From Bacillus sp. FJAT-42315 (lineage in GTDB: Bacteria > Bacillota > Bacilli > Bacillales > Domibacillaceae): DNA of 43,371 nt. The stretch spans positions 355,135 through 398,505 of the forward strand of contig NZ_KZ454941.1 of the NCBI RefSeq assembly GCF_002797375.1, written 5' to 3'. Positions 24,650-33,169 of this stretch are shown one piece after another. Below the pieces are notes generated by a model. It searched no databases. It worked only from the letters and a program-made list of their open reading frames with translations, and had not been told where the DNA came from. Position 1 is the first letter of the stretch. Each line of letters opens with the position of its first letter. Made by a program: the position numbers and the translations under genes.

Positions 24650-25615
24650 GTGTTAGTAAAAGCAAGAACGATCCCTTTAAAGATCTCGATGTTAGAGGCA
24701 TTGAAGCGTAACCTACCCGAGCACCACATGAAACATTCCGTAATCGAAGACGAATTGGCTAGAAGCCGAGCCGGATACCGCGGCGAGCAATCAATTGACT
24801 ACCACTTATCGTTTCTTCCCGATGACTATCTCATCCTCCACAACATGCGGCTTTCGAGCGGCGATTATTTTTTCCAAATCGACACGCTCATTATTTGTCC
24901 GAACGTCATTGTCATCCTCGAAGTGAAAAACATCGCCGGCAAACTGTTCTTTGACGAAACGTTCCATCAACTGATTCGCACCACCGAGGAAAAAGAAGAA
25001 GCTTTCGCCGACCCGATTTTACAAGTGCGGCGACAACAAAGGCAGCTCGAATCATGGCTTGCTTCGCACAAAATCCCCGCTATGCCCATCGTTCCATTCG
25101 TCGTCATCAGCAATCCAACCACAATGATCAAAAATAATCACACCCACAAAACGGTACTCCAAATCGTCACCCACGCCAGCGCCATTCCATTTAAATTCGA
25201 TCACCTTCATAAGAGTTATCCAAACGAACGGCTCACCCGATCAGAAATGAGCAAACTGTCCCAGTTATTACTCAAACATGACCAACCGTATCGCCCCGAC
25301 GTACTCAGTCAACTGCAAATTTCAGAAGATGAACTATTAACAGGTGCTAAATGTGAAAAGTGCCATCATCAACCGATGAAACGAGCAGTCGGCACATGGC
25401 GTTGCCAGCGTTGTCACCATCAATCAGTAGATGCCCACATTTCAGCGCTCGCAGACTACGCTCTCCTGCATAGCCCCGCCATCACGAACAAACAATTTCG
25501 CCATTACTTTCATCTGCAATCGAATAACGTTGCGAAACAACTGCTCGGCGCGATGAATCTAACACAGAGTGGCAATCGAAGAAGTCGAAGATACTATTTG
25601 CCGTTACCGAAATAA
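24650..25615 (+). CDS. NERD-domain protein with zinc ribbon
   Basis: A 321-residue protein. The N-terminal half (about 40-160) fits the NERD nuclease-related domain: RGEQSIDYHLSFLPDDYLIL, then QIDTLIICPNVIVILEVKNI with the Asp and the E-x-K pair of restriction-endonuclease-like folds. Two CxxC pairs follow (CEKCHH and CQRCHH, about 230-260), a zinc ribbon. Nuclease activity is inferred, not shown, for the family. GTG 24650 has AAAGGAG seven bases upstream, preceded by a small hairpin (GGAATATT with AATATTTCC) that may influence translation. Confidence 0.82.
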   Translation: MLVKARTIPLKISMLEALKRNLPEHHMKHSVIEDELARSRAGYRGEQSIDYHLSFLPDDYLILHNMRLSSGDYFFQIDTLIICPNVIVILEVKNIAGKLFFDETFHQLIRTTEEKEEAFADPILQVRRQQRQLESWLASHKIPAMPIVPFVVISNPTTMIKNNHTHKTVLQIVTHASAIPFKFDHLHKSYPNERLTRSEMSKLSQLLLKHDQPYRPDVLSQLQISEDELLTGAKCEKCHHQPMKRAVGTWRCQRCHHQSVDAHISALADYALLHSPAITNKQFRHYFHLQSNNVAKQLLGAMNLTQSGNRRSRRYYLPLPK

Positions 25616-25646
25616 GCCCAATCCTGTGCGATTGGGCTTGTTTTTT
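25614..25646 (+). terminator. Terminator after the NERD gene
   Basis: A perfect ten-bp stem, AAGCCCAATC with GATTGGGCTT, loop CTGTGC, then GTTTTTT. The left arm overlaps the stop codon. Confidence 0.9.
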
Positions 25647-25751
25647 GTCGTATTGGTTGTGAGGTGCGTCGAATTAGTCGCCCGGGCGCTGGAATTGGGC
25701 GCCCGGACTGTCGAATCGGGCGAGAAATATGTCGAATTAGGCATCGGCACC
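25647..25751. repeat. 21-nt tandem repeat array 3 (5 units)
   Basis: Units start at 25647, 25668, 25689, 25710 and 25731 with no deviation from 21 nt. The array begins on the base after the terminator T-run. Units two and three contain GCCCGGGCG and GCGCCCGG, which can pair. Confidence 0.75.
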
Positions 25752-25777
25752 GGCATCGCACCACATCAGCACCCACG

Positions 25778-25806
25778 AAAAAACCACCCCGCCCAAGGCG
25801 AGGTGG
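25778..25806 (-). terminator. Terminator after the GT4 gene (minus strand)
   Basis: On the minus strand CCACCTCGCC pairs with GGCGGGGTGG around TTG and is followed by six Ts. Confidence 0.8.
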
Positions 25807-25814
25807 CCCACCAC

Positions 25815-26984
25815 TCACTTCACAGCCTGCATATAAATTTCTTCATATTTCTCAGCTGCGGCCATGTGAGAGTATTCGTCTTCAATTTTCTTCCGCGCAC
25901 GATCGGCAAATGCTTGAGCTTTCGCTGGGTCATCCAATAACTCGATCATCGCAGCGGACAATTCTTCCACGTTTTTTTCTTCGGTCAATAGTCCATCGAC
26001 GTTGTGATCGACGATTTCTTTCAGTCCGCCAACCGCACAAGCGATCAGTGGAGAACCAGAGCCCATCGCTTCCAATGCGGAAATCGAAGTGGCTTCTTCT
26101 ACGCCGGCAGAGTGAACGCTCGGCACTAACACAACATCAGCTAATGCGTAAAACTCTTTAATGACGTCATGCGGAATCGCACCTAACAAACGAACACTTT
26201 TCTCCAGCTTATGCTCGGCGATCAATCGTTTCATCTCATCCATCGCTTCTCCCGTACCCGCATAAATCAACTGAGCGTTCGGATACTTCTCTAACACCGC
26301 TGGCATGGATAAAATCGGATAAATCACGCCGTTTTTCTTCGTTAAGCGACGTGGGACGAAGAACACAGGCACATCGACATCGACGCCGTGCTTTTGACGA
26401 AATTCCGCTTTTTTCTCTTTCTCCGGACGGAAGTCATCGACGTTGATAAAGTTGCGAATCGCCGTACCGGTAATGCCCGCTTCACGTTGCACATATTCTT
26501 TAATACGCGTGTCCACCGTAATAATCGCGCGTGTGCTGCGGTACGCCTTCACTTCTTCACCCATCAAAAACTTCTCTTCAGGGCTATCCTTTAAAATGTT
26601 TCCAGCACTCAACGCCTCATATGTTAAGTAGCCATGCACCGTAGATACAACTGGCAGCCCGGCATCAAGAGCGGCAAATGTTGCGTACACTTCCTGCGCA
26701 TTCACGACATCATAGTTTTTATGCTTGACTGCTTCCATTAGCTTTTGTAGCATTTTCTTTCGCGTCTGCAAGCCGAACACGAAGCCTTTCCCTTTAGACA
26801 ATTTATTCATTAAAAAGCCAGGGCCACGCACTTTCATGTTTTGCTGTAATTCAGGAATGTCACTAAATGATAAAATATCCACTTCATGACCGCGCGCTTC
26901 CAATCCAGCTTTCAAAGTCGCCACATGAGTAGACAACCCACCTGTATGTGGATAATGGTACACGGTCGCAAGCAAAATCTTCAT
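25815..26984 (-). CDS. GT4-family glycosyltransferase
   Basis: A 389-residue GT-B enzyme. The N-terminal lobe starts MKILLATVYHYPHTGGLSTHV (acceptor side). The C-terminal lobe carries FFVPRRLTKKNGV and the retaining-GT4 nucleotide-sugar motif region EEATSISALEAMGSGSPLIA with the E-x7-E pair. It probably adds a sugar to the secondary cell-wall polymer, as it lies 16 bases downstream of csaB on the same strand. The substrate cannot be told from sequence. GGGGAGGG lies eight bases before the ATG. Confidence 0.85.
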   Translation of the reverse strand: MKILLATVYHYPHTGGLSTHVATLKAGLEARGHEVDILSFSDIPELQQNMKVRGPGFLMNKLSKGKGFVFGLQTRKKMLQKLMEAVKHKNYDVVNAQEVYATFAALDAGLPVVSTVHGYLTYEALSAGNILKDSPEEKFLMGEEVKAYRSTRAIITVDTRIKEYVQREAGITGTAIRNFINVDDFRPEKEKKAEFRQKHGVDVDVPVFFVPRRLTKKNGVIYPILSMPAVLEKYPNAQLIYAGTGEAMDEMKRLIAEHKLEKSVRLLGAIPHDVIKEFYALADVVLVPSVHSAGVEEATSISALEAMGSGSPLIACAVGGLKEIVDHNVDGLLTEEKNVEELSAAMIELLDDPAKAQAFADRARKKIEDEYSHMAAAEKYEEIYMQAVK

Positions 26985-27000
26985 TCGAAAAACCCTCCCC

Positions 27001-28107
27001 TTACATAAATTTTTTCTTTAGTAGTTCAATATTTTCTAAGGCGTCACGGCGCATCGAAGCGGCATTCACAGCCACCATTTCACTCAATTCCGCGCGGCGA
27101 GACAGCACTTCGCGAGCGTTCACCTTCAGCTTCTCCGCATCGAACTCCTCCAAGCGGAACGAATAATCCCACATGCCGGAACGCTTCAATAAACTTTCGA
27201 CCTTTTTATCATAGCTAATGCCGACATGAGGCACAGCCGTTAAAGCGGAGAAAATTAACGAATGCAATCGTAAGCCGATCGTCATGTCGCACTCCCCGAT
27301 AAAATTCAAATACTGATTCGGTGTGAAATCGCCAGCAAGCAAATGGCAAGCATCAGCTTTCTTCATTAACTTCATCACCCGTTTCGATGCATCGACATCA
27401 TGATGGCCTTCCATCGGAACAAACACCGGCGTAATGCTATCAGTCACAATCAATTCATCGAGCGCATCCGCTAGCTTTTCGTAATAATCATCATGCTCAA
27501 ACCACGGGCGCACCGAGACAGCGACTAGCTTCTCATCGCCAGTCAACGACAAGCTCTTCATGCACGAATCGTCTTCCTTCTTCTGAAAAGCGAACACGAT
27601 ATCAGCGGTCACGACCGTTTGCGGGCGAGTGACGCCTAGCTTGTGTAAATAATCCTTTGAATATTGGTCACGCACCGTCACAAAATCAGCTCGGTTAGCG
27701 AAAACCTTCATTAATATCTTACCCCAAGTCGAAGTGACTGGACCAATTCCTTGAGAGAAAAACATCACCCTTGCTCCGCACAACTTTGCTAAAAAGGCAA
27801 TCAATAAGTAATAAGGAAGAGGGCCGAACAAGAACTTCGTCGGATATGTATCTTGAAGCAGTCCACCACCGCCGCTAATTAAAACATCTGCTTGGCGGAG
27901 AGCCTTCACTTTCTCCTTATTCTCATGACGCCAGCCGCGGTAGACGGTGTCGACGTTGTGCTCCTTTGCCGTCTGTTCTGGTGATAGGGAAAACACCGTA
28001 ATATCTACATCATCGATTTCATTTCGTAAATTATCTACAATTGCTTCTAGGATCGCTTCATCCCCAGTATTGCCTAATCCATAAAATCCTGAAATGACAA
28101 CTTTCAA
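27001..28107 (-). CDS. csaB: Polysaccharide pyruvyl transferase CsaB
   Basis: A 368-residue enzyme that transfers pyruvate from phosphoenolpyruvate to a sugar of the secondary cell-wall polymer, creating the ketal recognised by SLH domains. Seen: KVVISGFYGLGNTGDEAIL start, ADVLISGGGGLLQD, FFSQGIGPV, and the CsaB-typical IGLRLHSLIFSA near the C-terminus. TTG 28107 is the start, eight bases after GAGGAGG; ATG 28131 lies before that site. It is first in a two-gene unit with a GT4 enzyme and divergent from the ManNAc-type sugar genes. All SLH proteins in this window would depend on it. Confidence 0.92.
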   Translation of the reverse strand: MKVVISGFYGLGNTGDEAILEAIVDNLRNEIDDVDITVFSLSPEQTAKEHNVDTVYRGWRHENKEKVKALRQADVLISGGGGLLQDTYPTKFLFGPLPYYLLIAFLAKLCGARVMFFSQGIGPVTSTWGKILMKVFANRADFVTVRDQYSKDYLHKLGVTRPQTVVTADIVFAFQKKEDDSCMKSLSLTGDEKLVAVSVRPWFEHDDYYEKLADALDELIVTDSITPVFVPMEGHHDVDASKRVMKLMKKADACHLLAGDFTPNQYLNFIGECDMTIGLRLHSLIFSALTAVPHVGISYDKKVESLLKRSGMWDYSFRLEEFDAEKLKVNAREVLSRRAELSEMVAVNAASMRRDALENIELLKKKFM

Positions 28108-28276
28108 AAAGTTAGCCTCCTCATCAGTCAAATACGCTTAAAAAGCTAAACTTCATTTTATCATTTCACCCACCCACATTCAACGAAATTAGTGCAAGGT
28201 GAAAGCGAATTTGCTATACTATGTTAAGTTATTAAATTCAATCCACACTAGTTGTAATTAGAAAGGATTTTTTGCC

Positions 28277-29575
28277 ATGCAGAAGATTTGTGTTGTTGGT
28301 TTAGGATATATTGGATTGCCAACTGCGGCTGTTTTCGCTCGCGCTGGCTTTGATATCGTTGGAGTAGATGTAAATAAACAAGTCGTTGAAAGATTAAATA
28401 AAGGTGAAATCATTATCGAGGAGGTAGGTCTTCCGGAAGTCGTCAAACAAGTTGTTGATGCCGGCAAGCTGCGCGCGTCATTAGAGCCAGAAGCAGCAGA
28501 TGTGTTTATCATTTCTGTACCGACACCGATTCATGAAGATTGCACCGCTAATGTCGAGTATGTCAGAAGCGCGACAAAAGCAGTCGTACCTCATTTGCAA
28601 AAAGGAAACATCATCATCGTAGAATCGACGATCCCACCGCGGACGATGGACGATGTCGTTGCGCCGATCGTTCGCGAAGCGGGCTTTGACCCGGAACAAG
28701 ATGTGTACCTTGCGCATTGTCCAGAGCGCGTGCTACCTGGTCGCATTTTAATCGAGCTTGTGGAAAACACACGCATCGTCGGTGGCTTAACGAAGGAAGC
28801 GACGACAAAAGCGGCGGATGTCTACCGTCAAGTGGTCACAGGTGAGGTGCTAGAAACAGAAGCAGTCACCGCGGAAATGTCGAAGCTGATGGAAAATACA
28901 TTCCGTGACGTTAACATTGCATTAGCGAATGAACTAACGAAAATTGCTGCTCGCCTCGGCGTTGATGCACACAAAGTGATCGAGCTTGCGAATCGCCATC
29001 CGCGCGTCAACATTCATCAGCCAGGACCAGGAGTTGGCGGTCACTGCTTAGCGGTTGACCCGTATTTCATCGTCGAAAAAGCACCGGAAGAAGCATTAAT
29101 GATTCAGCTATCACGCGACATTAACAACTCGATGCCGGACTTTGTGATCGAGCAAATCATAAAATTAACGGCCGAGTTACCAACGCCAAAAATTGCGCTC
29201 TTCGGCCTCACATACAAAGGAAATATTGATGATGTTCGCGAAAGCCCGGCGATTGAAATCGTTGAGAAAGTACTAGCGAACCCGCGCTTTGATGTGCGCG
29301 TTCATGATCCGCACGTTCGCGACGAGCAAGTACCTTTCCAGCTTTCTTCCTTTGAAGAAGCGATCACAGAGGCGAACGTTGTCGTCATTTTAACGGACCA
29401 TAATGAATTTAAAGCGTTAGATCCGCAAGAGCTGATCGCCAAGATGGACACACCAGTCATCTTTGATACGAAGAACTGTTCGCACCTTGAAAAAGAAGCC
29501 GCTCTTACCGTGCATCGCATCGGCGACTTAACGAATCTTCAAGCGATCCAAGCGAATAAACCAATAAATAATTAG
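28277..29575 (+). CDS. wecC: UDP-N-acetyl-D-mannosamine dehydrogenase-like enzyme
   Basis: A 432-residue nucleotide-sugar dehydrogenase. It has an N-terminal NAD-binding fold (ICVVGLGYIGLPTAAVFARA), a ESTIPPRTMD loop typical of the WecC/ManNAc branch, the catalytic Cys in GPGVGGHCLAVDPYF (near residue 257), and a C-terminal UDP-binding domain (LFGLTYKGNIDDVRESPA). It oxidises the C6 of UDP-ManNAc (or UDP-GlcNAc) to a uronic acid for polymer synthesis. A TATACT -10 box (28215-28220) with a weak -35 lies upstream. It starts a three-gene unit. The required UDP-GlcNAc 2-epimerase is not in this window. Confidence 0.87.
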   Translation: MQKICVVGLGYIGLPTAAVFARAGFDIVGVDVNKQVVERLNKGEIIIEEVGLPEVVKQVVDAGKLRASLEPEAADVFIISVPTPIHEDCTANVEYVRSATKAVVPHLQKGNIIIVESTIPPRTMDDVVAPIVREAGFDPEQDVYLAHCPERVLPGRILIELVENTRIVGGLTKEATTKAADVYRQVVTGEVLETEAVTAEMSKLMENTFRDVNIALANELTKIAARLGVDAHKVIELANRHPRVNIHQPGPGVGGHCLAVDPYFIVEKAPEEALMIQLSRDINNSMPDFVIEQIIKLTAELPTPKIALFGLTYKGNIDDVRESPAIEIVEKVLANPRFDVRVHDPHVRDEQVPFQLSSFEEAITEANVVVILTDHNEFKALDPQELIAKMDTPVIFDTKNCSHLEKEAALTVHRIGDLTNLQAIQANKPINN

Positions 29576-29584
29576 GGGTTCCAC

Positions 29585-30301
29585 ATGGAGAAAGAACAAT
29601 ATTTAGGTGTATCGGTCTCGCCGTATACGTACGATGAAATCATTGATGACATTAAGATACGTATGGCAGATGACCTGCAATCCACCGTCATTGCTGTTAA
29701 CCCGGAAAAAGTGATCACCGCTGGTCGTGATCCGCTCGTCAAAGAATTAATTAACGATTCGACATACCAAATTCCTGATGGCATCGGGATGATCATTGCT
29801 TCCAAGCTGAAAAATGGTGATATTCGCGAGCGTGTCACTGGTGTCGATATGATGGGCCGCTTGCTCCAATTTGCCGCACAAGAAGGGCATGGCGTCTTTT
29901 TCTACGGTGCCAAGGAAGAAGTCGTGCGTACCGCGAAGGAAAAGCTTGAAGCCTCGATTCCGAATCTGCATGTAGCAGGTTATGAAAACGGCTATGTCCA
30001 AGACCAAGAAGCGCTCGTGCAAAAGATTAACGAATCGAAAGCAGGCCTCCTGTTCGTGGCACTCGGCAGCCCGCGCCAAGAGCTATGGATTCGTGAAAGT
30101 ATGCCGAAGCTTCCAAATGTGAAAGTGTTCCAAGGCGTCGGCGGTAGCTTCGATGTCTATTCTGGAAAAGTGAAGCGAGCGCCAGCCTTTTACCGCAAAT
30201 TTGGCTTAGAATGGCTGTATCGCCTCATGAAAGAACCGAAGCGGATCAAACGCCAACTGGCTTTACCGAAATTCTTACTCAAAATACTTGTAAGCAAATA
30301 A
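29585..30301 (+). CDS. WecG/TagA/CpsF-family glycosyltransferase
   Basis: A 238-residue GT26 enzyme: YLGVSVSPYTYDEIIDDI start, IPDGIGMIIASKL, the signature RVTGVDMMGRLLQ, GVFFYGAKEEVV, and VALGSPRQELWI with FQGVGGSFDVYSGKVKRAP. The family transfers ManNAc or ManNAcA from UDP to lipid-linked GlcNAc, the committed step of TagA-type linkage units. Following the dehydrogenase by nine bases, it probably uses the sugar that enzyme makes. The basic C-terminus (KEPKRIKRQ) fits membrane association. Confidence 0.88.
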   Translation: MEKEQYLGVSVSPYTYDEIIDDIKIRMADDLQSTVIAVNPEKVITAGRDPLVKELINDSTYQIPDGIGMIIASKLKNGDIRERVTGVDMMGRLLQFAAQEGHGVFFYGAKEEVVRTAKEKLEASIPNLHVAGYENGYVQDQEALVQKINESKAGLLFVALGSPRQELWIRESMPKLPNVKVFQGVGGSFDVYSGKVKRAPAFYRKFGLEWLYRLMKEPKRIKRQLALPKFLLKILVSK

Positions 30302-30305
30302 CCTT

Positions 30306-30342
30306 GAAGGGCTTTAAATCGCTATGCGCTTTAAAGCTCTTC
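30306..30342 (+). terminator. Intergenic hairpin, weak terminator or attenuator
   Basis: GAAGGGCTTTAAA pairs with TTTAAAGCTCTTC, with an inner CGC/GCG. There is no clear T-run, so partial read-through into the next gene is likely. Confidence 0.5.
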
Positions 30343-30364
30343 TTGCATATTGGAGGTGCAAAAC

Positions 30365-31462
30365 ATGAAAGTGCTTCATTTAATTAGTGGCGGGGAAAAG
30401 GGCGGCTCGCGTAAGCACGTCATCACGCTGCTTGAACAATTCCGACCAGAAGAAGTGACGCTCGCTGTCTTCCAAGAAGGGCAACTGTCACAAGAAGCGA
30501 GGGAGAGCGGCATCCGCACTGAATGCTTTTCGCAAAGCTCACGCTACGACCTGTCCGTATTGAACAAGCTCGCAAGCTTCATTCAACAAGAAGGCTTCGA
30601 CATCTTACATACCCACGGCCCGCGCGCCAATCTCTTTGGCATCTACATTAAAAAGAAAACCGGCATCCGCTGGGTCACGACCGTCCATAGCGATCCATCG
30701 CTTGATTTCGTGAAATCAGGGATCAAAGGAAAAATCTTCACTTCATTAAGTATGTATGCGGTGAAACAAATGGATGGTTACTTCGCTGTGTCGGAACGCT
30801 TTAAGCAAAACTTGATCACACTGGGCATTAACAGTGACAAAATCCAAACCGTCTACAACGGCATCCAATTTACGAATGAAACAGCGAATGCGATTGCCCG
30901 CAGTGAATGGGGCTTAACGAAGGACGACTTTGTGATGGCGATGGTCGCTCGCCTTCATCCGATTAAAGGACATACGATCGTGTTTGAAGCGATGGCCGCC
31001 TTTTCGGAAGAAGAGCGGCCGCACTTGCTGCTCGTCGGTGACGGTCCGATTGAAGACGAACTTATTAATGAAGTAACTCGTCGCAAGCTTGAGCGCCACG
31101 TTCATTTCTTAGGCTTTCGCTCAGACGTCGACCATATTTATGCCGCCTCCGACTTGGCTCTCTTAGCTTCTTATAGCGAAAGCTTTCCGCTCGCTTTATT
31201 AGAAGCGGCTAATCAGCACGTGCCGATCATCACGACGGATGTCGGCGGCGTTGGTGAACTAATCGACCATGAACAAACCGGCTGGATCGTCCCAACGAAA
31301 GACGCGCAAGCATACGAACAAGCATTGCGGGAAGCGATCGCTCACAAAGATCAATTACCGGAAATGGGCGATCAGCTCTATAACTTCGCCTCCGCGCGCT
31401 TCTCGCTTCAGCAGCTCGCCGAAGACCATCGCCAATTGTACACAAAAATAACAAATATATAG
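30365..31462 (+). CDS. GT4-family glycosyltransferase
   Basis: A 365-residue GT-B enzyme. It begins MKVLHLISGGEKGGSRKHV, has HTHGPRANLFGI in the N-terminal lobe, MVARLHPIKGH at the start of the C-terminal lobe, and the E-x7-E region SESFPLALLEAANQHVPI. It is the third gene of the plus-strand wall-polymer unit and likely adds a further residue; donor and linkage are unknown. ATG 30365 has GGAGGTG seven bases upstream. A strong terminator closes the unit. Confidence 0.86.
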   Translation: MKVLHLISGGEKGGSRKHVITLLEQFRPEEVTLAVFQEGQLSQEARESGIRTECFSQSSRYDLSVLNKLASFIQQEGFDILHTHGPRANLFGIYIKKKTGIRWVTTVHSDPSLDFVKSGIKGKIFTSLSMYAVKQMDGYFAVSERFKQNLITLGINSDKIQTVYNGIQFTNETANAIARSEWGLTKDDFVMAMVARLHPIKGHTIVFEAMAAFSEEERPHLLLVGDGPIEDELINEVTRRKLERHVHFLGFRSDVDHIYAASDLALLASYSESFPLALLEAANQHVPIITTDVGGVGELIDHEQTGWIVPTKDAQAYEQALREAIAHKDQLPEMGDQLYNFASARFSLQQLAEDHRQLYTKITNI

Positions 31463-31476
31463 GAAAGAACACGTCG

Positions 31477-31505
31477 CCCCGAGAACTTGCTTCTCGGGGT
31501 TTTTG
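31477..31505 (+). terminator. Terminator of the wall-polymer unit
   Basis: A perfect nine-bp stem, CCCCGAGAA with TTCTCGGGG, loop CTTGC, then TTTTT. Confidence 0.9.
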
Positions 31506-31741
31506 TGCATAACGAACGACATCATTTCTACAAAAACCCCAATTTTTTATTAAAAAAGTAGTATTTAATCCAACATTTATTAAATTAATCCTTTAATTTC
31601 CTAGACTAATAGTTTATAATGAGAAGGCTATTATTTTTTCAGTAAGATTTATCCAATTGTTTGGGAGTGGTTATTTCACCATTACTAAACTCTTACAAAT
31701 GTTACAGTTTAGTTGAGAAACGTAAAAGACTGAAAAAATAG

Positions 31742-31769
31742 TTGAAAAAAAATAGCACTTTGATAGAAT
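31742..31769 (+). promoter_or_regulatory. S-layer operon promoter
   Basis: TTGAAA (31742-31747), 16 bases, TAGAAT (31764-31769). An A-tract from 31745 and T/A-rich sequence upstream could act as an UP element. About 165 bases separate it from the first start codon. Confidence 0.5.
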
Positions 31770-31935
31770 AGTAACTGAGTTTAAATCTGTTAATTTGTCC
31801 TAAAGTTACATAGAACCCCATGGATTTCTTGTTTTAGCAGGGAAACTCTTGTCACCTTTTAAGGAACAATCGGTTTTATTGCCGATTGATTTCATAGTTT
31901 AAAAGAACATATTACAAAACAGGAGGAACTATTAC
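31770..31935 (+). promoter_or_regulatory. Long structured 5' leader of the S-layer operon
   Basis: Contains a hairpin, CAATCGG (31867-31873) with CCGATTG (31882-31888), and ends in AGGAGGA before ATG 31936. Long stable leaders that protect the mRNA are known for several S-layer genes; the same role is inferred here. The 235 bases before the promoter (31506-31741) are AT-rich without a gene. Confidence 0.45.
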
Positions 31936-33078
31936 ATGGCTTACCAACCAAAGTCTTATCGTAAATTCATTGCTACTGCAGCAACAGCTACACTAGTAGC
32001 AACAGCTGTTACTCCAGCATTTGCAGCAGAGTTCACTGATGTAAACAAAAACTACAAGGATGCTGTTGATTACCTAGTAGAAAACGATATTGCCAAAGGT
32101 ACGACTGAAACTACTTTCGGTACAGAGAATTCAATCACTCGCGGTGATGCAGCGGTAATGATTGCTAATGCATTACAATTAGATGTTGATGCGTATGAAG
32201 ACGCTCCTTTCGAGGATGTTAACTCTCGTGTGAAAGGTGCAGTTAACGCTCTTTACGCAGAAGAAATTATCAGCGGTAAAACAGAAACAACTTACCTTCC
32301 AGAAGCGAACATCACTCGCGCTGAAATGGCAAAAATCTTAACAAATGCTTACCAATTAGAAGCTGGCGACACGAAAAACGAATTCACAGATGTAAACAGC
32401 AGCTGGGATGGCTACGTTGACGCTCTTGTTGCGAACGAAATCACAATGGGTAAAACAGAAACAACATTCGAGCCTGATCTAGACGTAACTCGTGGTGAGT
32501 TTGCTTTATTCATGTTCCGTGCGAAAGATTTCTTAGGTGAAGTTGGCGGTATTGAATTACAAGACCTTCCAGAAGGTGCTTGGGAAGTACAAGACAATAC
32601 AGTAACTGACACTTGGGGTGTTGTATTACAACATGACAAGCTTCCAACTGATATGCAAAATGCTGAAAAGTACACGATCACAATCGGAGAAAAAACATAT
32701 GAATTGACAAAGAACAAATTCAATTCAAATGTATACAGCGTTCAAGTATCAAGCGTTGAGCATACAAAAGCTGAAGTTGAAGCTGGCGTAGTAGACGTAG
32801 TAGAAAAAGCACCTGTAGAAGAAACTGTCTTAGATACACTTCCAGCAGCAGCTTGGGAAATCCAAGACAATACAGTAACTGACACTTGGGGCGTTGTATT
32901 AAAGCACGACCAACTTCCAGCTAACCTACAAGGTGGCACAAGCTACGCGATCACAATCGATGGCAAAGAATATGAGCTAACAAAGAACAAATTCAATGCC
33001 AACGTATTTAGCGGTCAAGTATCAAGTGTTGAGCATACAAAAGAGCAAGTAGCAAAAGGTGTTATTGTAAAGAAATAA
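31936..33078 (+). CDS. SLH-domain surface protein with duplicated C-terminal module
   Basis: A 380-residue secreted protein: signal peptide (cut near AFA-30), three SLH domains (about 31-200) and two copies of a ~74-residue module (about 211-284 and 302-375). Both copies share DNTVTDTWGVVL, YELTKNKFN and QVSSVEHTK. I do not recognise the module. No enzyme motif is present. With the main S-layer gene 91 bases downstream and a shared promoter, it may link the S-layer to wall polymer or be a minor array component; that is inference. Strong AGGAGG site and biased codon use suggest high expression. Confidence 0.85.
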   Translation: MAYQPKSYRKFIATAATATLVATAVTPAFAAEFTDVNKNYKDAVDYLVENDIAKGTTETTFGTENSITRGDAAVMIANALQLDVDAYEDAPFEDVNSRVKGAVNALYAEEIISGKTETTYLPEANITRAEMAKILTNAYQLEAGDTKNEFTDVNSSWDGYVDALVANEITMGKTETTFEPDLDVTRGEFALFMFRAKDFLGEVGGIELQDLPEGAWEVQDNTVTDTWGVVLQHDKLPTDMQNAEKYTITIGEKTYELTKNKFNSNVYSVQVSSVEHTKAEVEAGVVDVVEKAPVEETVLDTLPAAAWEIQDNTVTDTWGVVLKHDQLPANLQGGTSYAITIDGKEYELTKNKFNANVFSGQVSSVEHTKEQVAKGVIVKK

Positions 33079-33101
33079 TACGTAAAGATTCCTAGATGAA
33101 A

Positions 33102-33132
33102 AACATGAGAGATACAAGTTACCTCTCATGTT
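33102..33132 (+). other. Intercistronic hairpin without T-run
   Basis: A perfect ten-bp stem, AACATGAGAG with CTCTCATGTT. Lacking a T-run, it is more likely an mRNA-stabilising or partial-termination element setting the ratio of the two surface proteins. Confidence 0.5.
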
Positions 33133-33169
33133 CTAAATATAAAATTAAACTAAAGAGGTGCGATTAACC

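Noticed and set aside
20646-25751. CRISPR array
   Set aside because: The 21-nt units are contiguous and imperfect, with no unique spacers and no cas genes nearby.
25569-25940. Plus-strand frame with VELG-type heptads through the 21-nt array
   Set aside because: The periodic peptide comes from the 21-nt period. The frame begins inside the NERD gene and crosses two terminators.
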